This document shows, one piece after another, positions 15,109 through 19,316 of a stretch of DNA of 19,316 nucleotides. The notes beneath the pieces were generated by a model. The model made no database searches. It saw only the letters and a program-made list of their open reading frames with translations, and was not told the DNA's origin. The stretch lies in NCBI GenBank assembly GCA_048887165.1, contig JBHLJZ010000072.1:1-19316 (forward strand). Reading direction: 5' to 3'. Both the position numbers and the translations under genes were made by a program. The first letter of the stretch is position 1. Each line of letters opens with the position of its first letter. This DNA is from SOKP01 sp048887165. GTDB lineage: Archaea; Asgardarchaeota; Lokiarchaeia; Sigyniarchaeales; SOKP01.

Positions 15109-15825
15109 TTATAGCGAAGGAAAATACCACTGTTTTCCTTTAATTATCGATTCTGTAAATTTAGCAACTCCTGTTTCTTCAAGTGATTCTAAAGTTTTTA
15201 AAGCACGATCTTGAGACCATTTTAAGGCAATACAAACGTCTTCAACTGATACATATCCTTTATCTTTTGCAACGCCAATGATTTTTACTTGATCGCTTGT
15301 ATATTGTATTGGAAAAAATCTTACCATTACTGTTCCTGAATCCAATTCTATTAAGTCATCGATAACCCTATTTTTCTTAAGTATTTTCAAGGCTTTTAAT
15401 AAATCTTTCAATTCTACATTACCTTTTAAAATACCTGTATGAATAAGGTCATAAACTTCAGTGATAGGCAATAATCCAACACCGATTTCATCTTTTTGCA
15501 TTAAAACTCGTTGATATGCAAGCATACCTAATTTTTCATGATCAATTTTCGAAAATTTTCTTAAAACATCATGTTCAGTGATTTGTTCGGTCATAATTTT
15601 TGAAGAAGGAATGTTGTATTTCTTTTGTAATTCCTTTACTTCATCCTTTAGTTCAGGAGTCAATGCTAATATCACACCATGCTTTTTCGCTAGATCTCTT
15701 AATTTTTCCTTAGTAAAAGTCTCTGTTGCTGCTTTAGCTTGAATATCCTTCAATTTTAACTCCGCGGCTTTCTTTTTCATAGCTTCTCTTAAATCAATTT
15801 CATCTTCTATCTTACGAATGCCCAT
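15109..15825 (-). CDS. vps22: Vps22/EAP30 (ESCRT-II) homologue
   Basis: The 238-residue protein matches the EAP30 family (SNF8/Vps22). A helical N-terminal part (about 1-75, with AKKHGVILALTPELKDEVKELQKKYNI) resembles the SNF8 stretch preceding the winged helices. GLLPITEVYDLIHTG leads into winged helix 1 (about 100-170). Residues 178-238 match winged helix 2 closely: VAKDKGYVSVEDVCIALKW against SNF8 LAEKNGYVTVSEIKASLKW, and a final WYFPSL against YWLPAL. Eukaryotes have two related subunits, Vps22 and Vps36; the lack of a GLUE domain and the end position favour Vps22, though a common ancestor-type subunit is possible. Its stop codon is 3 nt from the vps25 stop, tail to tail. No ribosome binding site is seen at ATG 15825. 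Confidence 0.92.
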   Translation of the reverse strand: MGIRKIEDEIDLREAMKKKAAELKLKDIQAKAATETFTKEKLRDLAKKHGVILALTPELKDEVKELQKKYNIPSSKIMTEQITEHDVLRKFSKIDHEKLGMLAYQRVLMQKDEIGVGLLPITEVYDLIHTGILKGNVELKDLLKALKILKKNRVIDDLIELDSGTVMVRFFPIQYTSDQVKIIGVAKDKGYVSVEDVCIALKWSQDRALKTLESLEETGVAKFTESIIKGKQWYFPSL

Positions 15826-15907
15826 GTTTAGGTGACTCTTATTTTAATAATTTCTTATATTGATTAATAATATTAAAACTTCTTAATTCTTTTTATTTTA
15901 AGTGATA

Positions 15908-16489
15908 ATGGATAAGATAAAAAATTTTAGAAAAATAAATAAAAAGGAGAAAAAAATAATTTTTGATTCAATACGAGATATTTCACCTAAATTTTTCCCA
16001 GTTTTCAAAGAATTTGAATATAATCTATTTATTTCTGTAAATGAGTTAACCTCACAAGAAAAACCTCGCAAAATTTTCTTGGTTTTAGACGATATTAGAA
16101 AGCTACTTAATAATTCTAACTTCGAAAACATTATATGTTCAGCAGGACTATACCTTGGCTTTTTTAAAAAGGGGAAGTTCCTTCTAAGTTTAGAAAGTTT
16201 AGAATTTTTTCATAAACATAACACATTTTCCGAATTTCACCGTTTATTGGTGAATAATAAGGGAGAGAGATCAATTCTATATGGAAATGATATTATTAGG
16301 AGTATGATCTTAAGTGCACCCTATAATTTCAAGAAAAATGATTTAATATTAATTGTTAATGAGAATGATGAGCTATTAGCGCTTGCTCAGGCTAAAGTCG
16401 ATTCTGAAAATATTCAAAACCTAAATCCAAGGAGTAAAATTGCTTATAATTTAGTTGATAAGGGTTATTATTTAAGAAAAAAACAATAA
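15908..16489 (+). CDS. Nip7-like PUA-domain protein
   Basis: From ATG 15908 the protein is 193 residues; an in-frame GTG at 15902 is an alternative. The layout matches Nip7: an alpha/beta N-terminal domain (about 1-90) ending AGLYLGFFKKGKFLLSLESLEF, then a PUA domain (about 108-190) with ERSILYGNDIIRSMI (human QSFLYGNHVLKSGL), LLALAQAKVDSENIQNLNPRSKIAYNLVDKGYYLR. In eukaryotes Nip7 acts in 60S ribosome assembly, and archaeal homologues bind RNA and partner NOP2-type methyltransferases. The gene next door, converging from the other strand, is such a methyltransferase. There is no Shine-Dalgarno site; it is divergent from vps22 over 76-82 nt. Confidence 0.85.
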   Translation: MDKIKNFRKINKKEKKIIFDSIRDISPKFFPVFKEFEYNLFISVNELTSQEKPRKIFLVLDDIRKLLNNSNFENIICSAGLYLGFFKKGKFLLSLESLEFFHKHNTFSEFHRLLVNNKGERSILYGNDIIRSMILSAPYNFKKNDLILIVNENDELLALAQAKVDSENIQNLNPRSKIAYNLVDKGYYLRKKQ

Positions 16490-16519
16490 ATTAAATAAAA
16501 TTTTTATATGAATACCATG

Positions 16520-17425
16520 TTATTGGTGCTTCTGAATTAAACACATAAAAAATCCTATTGTATTATGTAAGTGGGGATAAAGTCTTTTTGCCATATTTAA
16601 ATCTTTTAGTAAAGATTTGCCAAACACTTCTGATAATCCGTTCTCACCATAGTGAAGATCTAATTTAATTATTGAAAACTCTCGTTCATTTTGGAGCACA
16701 TCATTAATAACAAATTCATTTTCTTCTGGAGCAATTGAACATGTGCTGTATAAAAGATAGCCACCGTTTTTTAGACTATATAATCCCGCTTTCAAAAGTT
16801 TTTTTTGTATTTTGGCCATCTTTTCTACATCTTTTATATTTTTACTTTTTTTTCTTGTTGGATCTTGCATAATTAGTCCTTCTCCTGTACATGGAGCATC
16901 TAATAATATTTTATCTGCCTTAATGTTTAATAAGGGAAGATTAATTGCATCATAATTCATTATAATTGAATTAATAACTCCCAACCGTCTAATATTCATT
17001 TCTAAAGCAGGAATTCTTTTTTTATTCAAATCAATTAAAATAAGAGAGCCTTTATTCTCCATTAATTGCGCTAAATGAGTTGCCTTACTACCAGGAGCTG
17101 CACACATATCAATAACGATTTCGTTGGGTTTCGGATCTAATATGATAGCAGGAAGCATTGAAGCTTTATTTTGCAAATAGTAATATCCTTGCAAGTATTC
17201 ATGAAGAGAGCCTAAATTCATTGGCTCATTCAATACATTAAATCCATTCGAGATATATTTAATCGGCTGTAATTTGAATCCCTTATTTATTAATCTTTTA
17301 ATTAATTTTTCAGTCTTTATTTTTAACGTGTTCACTCTAATCGAAGGAATTAAGGATCTTTCATTAGCTTCTAATAACTGTTTAGTTTGCTCTATCCCTA
17401 AGATTTGAATATATCTATCGATCAT
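16520..17425 (-). CDS. NOL1/NOP2/Sun family RNA m5C methyltransferase
   Basis: From ATG 17425 there are 301 residues. An N-terminal RNA-binding part (about 1-95, with IRVNTLK) is followed by the SAM-dependent Rossmann domain: motif I DMCAAPGSK (106-114), motif IV DAPCTGEG with C179, and motif VI YSTCSIAPEENE with C229, the catalytic and product-releasing cysteine pair. The end, RLYPHLHNTIGFF, is typical. It methylates cytosine-5 in tRNA or rRNA. The reading frame stays open for 22 codons upstream and reads like family sequence (AKQLAQKYGYLPY), but contains no ATG, GTG or TTG; AAAGG with 5-nt spacing precedes an ATA at 17467-17465. The true start may therefore be ATA. It converges with the Nip7-like gene. 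Confidence 0.95.
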   Translation of the reverse strand: MIDRYIQILGIEQTKQLLEANERSLIPSIRVNTLKIKTEKLIKRLINKGFKLQPIKYISNGFNVLNEPMNLGSLHEYLQGYYYLQNKASMLPAIILDPKPNEIVIDMCAAPGSKATHLAQLMENKGSLILIDLNKKRIPALEMNIRRLGVINSIIMNYDAINLPLLNIKADKILLDAPCTGEGLIMQDPTRKKSKNIKDVEKMAKIQKKLLKAGLYSLKNGGYLLYSTCSIAPEENEFVINDVLQNEREFSIIKLDLHYGENGLSEVFGKSLLKDLNMAKRLYPHLHNTIGFFMCLIQKHQ

Positions 17426-17570
17426 ATATGGAAGATATCCATATTTTTGGGCGAGTTGTTTAGCTATTGTGACCTTTTCAGAAATTAAGAATCAACTCGA
17501 AGTTAAACTTTTAATATTAAATAAAAATTAATAAATTATATTTGTTATTGATAAAGGGGGAATAATATCG

Positions 17571-18170
17571 ATGATTGAAGTAGAAATTAAAGTTGGAATT
17601 TCTAACCCTAATAAACTTAGGAAAAAAATCGAGCAACACGATGGTTTTTACAAATTATCATTATATCATGAAGATACATACTTTAATTTACCTAATGGAT
17701 TAAGAAACTTTAAAGAAACTGATGAGGCATTACGTGTCAGAAAATCAATAGAGTTTAATATTAATAACGAGAAATTACCTAAAAGATTTAAAGCCTTTAT
17801 TACGTATAAAGGAAAGAAAATTGATTCATTAACTAAAACTAGAAAAGAAATTGAAGTAAAAATAAATAATTTTGATAAGATGATTGAAATTTTAAAAATA
17901 TTAGGCTTTCAAGAAGTTTTAACTATAAGAAAACAAAGAGAGTTATATGAGATCAAATACAAAAACCAGAAATTGGATGCTTTAATTGATTTTATACCTG
18001 ATTTAGATCGATATTTTCTTGAAGTCGAATTTCTTAAGGAAAACTCTGAAACTATCGATAATAATCATGAAATCCTTTTCGAGTTTTTAAATATGATAGG
18101 AATTGAAAAAAATGAGTCTATTAGAGAATCATACCTTGAATTAATTCTTAACAAGGTTAAAAAAGGATAA
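17571..18170 (+). CDS. CYTH domain protein, class IV adenylate cyclase (CyaB)-like
   Basis: The 199-residue protein has the CYTH triphosphate-tunnel layout. The N-terminal ExExK signature is E3-V-E5-I-K7. DTYFNLP (about 36-42) and ALRVRKS (about 63-69) follow in the order typical of the family. TYKGKKIDSLTKTRKEIEVKI and the paired strands LTIRKQRELYEI, LDALIDFIPDLDRYFLEVEFL complete the barrel. Members hydrolyse or cyclise triphosphate substrates (thiamine triphosphate, ATP, inorganic triphosphate); which one applies here cannot be told. AAAGGGGGAA lies 9-17 nt before ATG 17571, a strong ribosome binding site. It is divergent from the RNA methyltransferase and is the only gene of its unit. 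Confidence 0.9.
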   Translation: MIEVEIKVGISNPNKLRKKIEQHDGFYKLSLYHEDTYFNLPNGLRNFKETDEALRVRKSIEFNINNEKLPKRFKAFITYKGKKIDSLTKTRKEIEVKINNFDKMIEILKILGFQEVLTIRKQRELYEIKYKNQKLDALIDFIPDLDRYFLEVEFLKENSETIDNNHEILFEFLNMIGIEKNESIRESYLELILNKVKKG

Positions 18171-18179
18171 TAGATTAAA

Positions 18180-18193
18180 AGATGGAGATGGAT
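18180..18193. repeat. Left arm of 14-bp inverted repeat (AGATGGAGATGGAT)
   Basis: This arm lies 10 nt after the CYTH gene stop and about 18 nt beyond the stop of the minus-strand 64-codon gene. Its exact reverse complement is at 18395-18408. Confidence 0.85.
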
Positions 18194-18211
18194 AGAAAGA
18201 GATTGAATATT

Positions 18212-18406
18212 TTATTCTGCTAACATCTTATCAATATTCGCAATCTGCTTTTCTATTCTATTTCTAAATATTTTAGCATCAAAATTTCGGAAAACAACAA
18301 TTATAGAATTCTTTTGAATTAATTTAGTTTTTTTAGAAATTTCTTGAACAAAGTCCAAAAATTCATAATATTGAACATTTTCTTCAACTTTAGCATCCAT
18401 CTCCAT
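18212..18406 (-). CDS. Small hypothetical protein (64 residues)
   Basis: I do not recognise this protein. It has a short acidic N-terminus (MEMDAKVEENVQ), a helical YYEFLDFVQEISKKTKL segment, a hydrophobic strand-like SIIVVFRN, and a basic helix FRNRIEKQIANIDKMLAE. It is soluble, with no membrane span. Coding status is supported by AAAAGGTGA upstream of ATG 18406, balanced charged helices and lack of a competing gene. The first four codons (ATG GAG ATG GAT) and two bases before them form the right arm of an exact 14-bp inverted repeat whose other arm lies beyond the stop codon, so the mRNA could fold to bury its own start codon. Its neighbours are the convergent CYTH gene and the divergent GTPase gene. 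Confidence 0.6.
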   Translation of the reverse strand: MEMDAKVEENVQYYEFLDFVQEISKKTKLIQKNSIIVVFRNFDAKIFRNRIEKQIANIDKMLAE

Positions 18407-18408
18407 CT
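18395..18408. repeat. Right arm of 14-bp inverted repeat (ATCCATCTCCATCT)
   Basis: This arm covers the start codon and first codons of the minus-strand 64-codon gene. It is the exact reverse complement of 18180-18193; homology stops at both ends of the 14 bp. Confidence 0.85.
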
Positions 18409-18628
18409 ATTCACCTTTTTATTCTTTTAGTCTTAATTACTAGATTACAATAAAGGAATTAAAATGATTAGGAGTCCAATTTTCGGGAAATTTTTCCCAT
18501 TTTTCTTTTTTATAGAAACTTTCTTTTTTTCTTAAATCGATCGATATTAGCATAATACTAACTGCTTAAACATAATAAGAAGATATGATATTATTAGTTC
18601 AGAATTTTAAAATCTTTATAGATAAACC

Positions 18629-19316
18629 TTGAATTTAAAAATTATTGTTGTTGGAGATTACAAATCTGGGAAATCTTCCTTTATTAGAAGATACATAAAA
18701 GGTGATTTTCAAGAAGAAACTACTTCTACTGTCGGATTTAATGTATTAAAAAAGATCTTAAAAAAGGATGGGATTGATGATATTAATCTTGCTATATGGG
18801 ATACTGGAGGACTAAAAAGTCAAATTCCTCCATTAAAAGATAAAATCTTTGATCAAGTCGATGGTGCAATGGTTATAATTGATGTTACAAATCCTAATAG
18901 CTCAAAAAGCATTAAGAAATGGTATTTTGAAATCAAGGATTCGATTTCTTATGATATACCTATTTATGTTATTGTTTCTAAGAAGGATTTAATCAGCAAT
19001 AGGAACTTATTTAATGAAGAAGAGATTAAAAAAACAATTAATGAATTAGGACTTAATTATTTCTTAGTTTCATCTAAATCAGGAGAAAATATTACTGAAT
19101 GTTTTTCAAAAATAATACTATCAATTTTTGATTTAATAAATCTTAAAAAAAATTCTGAGTTTTCATCAATTAAAAGTTCTAAATATACTTCTCTGAATTT
19201 AAATTACAATGAATTTAAAGCTTTAGAAGATCTTGAAGAAATTATAATAAATAATACAAATGATCATAAGAAGACAAGTATACAAGATTTTAAGGAATTT
19301 AATCAGAAAGGATTTC
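18629..19316 (+). CDS. Ras/Rab-like small GTPase with C-terminal extension (3' end outside window)
   Basis: From TTG 18629 the frame is open for 229 codons to the window edge. An in-frame TAA two codons upstream leaves TTG as the only start. There is no Shine-Dalgarno site, and TTTTAAAATC about 17-25 nt upstream suggests a leaderless mRNA. G1 is G9-DYKSGK-S16. A switch-I threonine is present in STVGF (T34). G3 is W57-D-T-G-G61, G4 is S117-K-K-D120 and G5 is SSKSG (148-152). Two departures from Ras consensus stand out: the catalytic Gln after DxxG is Leu62, and the G4 Asn is Ser. The G domain ends near residue 170; a Ser/Asn-rich, then acidic tail continues off the edge, so it is longer than a bare Ras-type protein. 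Small GTPases of this kind are numerous in Asgard archaea. Confidence 0.92.
   Translation, partial: MNLKIIVVGDYKSGKSSFIRRYIKGDFQEETTSTVGFNVLKKILKKDGIDDINLAIWDTGGLKSQIPPLKDKIFDQVDGAMVIIDVTNPNSSKSIKKWYFEIKDSISYDIPIYVIVSKKDLISNRNLFNEEEIKKTINELGLNYFLVSSKSGENITECFSKIILSIFDLINLKKNSEFSSIKSSKYTSLNLNYNEFKALEDLEEIIINNTNDHKKTSIQDFKEFNQKGF

Noticed and set aside
15898..16131. Minus-strand 77-codon ORF
   Set aside because: Opposite the N-terminal domain of the Nip7-like protein; no independent support.
18485..18498. GGGAAATTTTTCCC followed by T-rich sequence
   Set aside because: The inverted repeat leaves a 2-nt loop and lies upstream, not downstream, of the nearest minus-strand gene; no transcript would clearly use it as a terminator.
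1..19316. CRISPR array, insertion sequence, integrase or phage genes
   Set aside because: No regularly spaced direct repeats, transposase motifs or terminal repeats with target duplications were seen; the 14-bp repeat at 18180/18408 encloses no transposase.

Overview
The window reads as an AT-rich chromosomal segment of an Asgard archaeon, most likely Lokiarchaeia-like. The strongest evidence is a compact set of eukaryote-type ESCRT genes: an ESCRT-III (Snf7/CHMP) subunit, a Vps4 AAA ATPase with MIT domain, Vps25 and Vps22/EAP30. A Ras/Rab-like small GTPase lies at the right edge. Archaeal-type phosphoglycerate kinase, TATA-like promoter elements, Shine-Dalgarno sites and frequent TTG/GTG starts support an archaeon. 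The clade below Asgard level is inferred, not shown.

Layout. 1-1886 (minus) is a GH20 hexosaminidase-like gene that runs off the left edge. 2021-3256 (plus) is pgk. It is followed by a tRNA-Val(GAC) gene whose D-loop carries an insert of about 48 nt, a four-helix membrane protein (3546-4025) and a CxxC/CxH zinc-ribbon protein (4158-5000). 7067-5136 (minus) is a two-gene unit of a corrinoid protein and a URO-D family methyltransferase. Its upstream region holds three copies of an 8-bp sequence shared with the divergent membrane gene 7305-7820. 7902-8006 holds a palindrome, a TATA-like element and a perfect 12-bp hairpin, but no protein gene. tRNA-Gly(GCC) follows at 8104-8033 (minus).

9323-8220 (minus) carries a small conserved-looking ORF without a standard start codon and a seven-helix membrane protein. 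11004-9471 (minus) carries a PfkB-family kinase and a flavodoxin. 12006-11107 (minus) encodes a secreted, membrane-anchored surface protein.

The ESCRT block is 12147-15825. The ESCRT-III gene is divergent from vps4, vps4 is followed by vps25, and vps25 converges on vps22 with 3 nt between stop codons. Vps25 and Vps22 are ESCRT-II subunits, ESCRT-III is the filament former, and Vps4 is the ATPase that remodels the filaments. Vps25 carries a long charged helical N-terminal extension. No ESCRT-I, ubiquitin-system or second ESCRT-III gene is present in the window.

After the ESCRT block come a Nip7-like PUA protein and, convergent with it, a NOL1/NOP2/Sun RNA m5C methyltransferase, then a CYTH/CyaB-like enzyme. 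A 64-codon gene follows whose start region is an exact 14-bp inverted repeat of its own downstream flank. The GTPase gene (TTG start) is cut by the right edge. No CRISPR array, insertion sequence or rRNA gene was seen.
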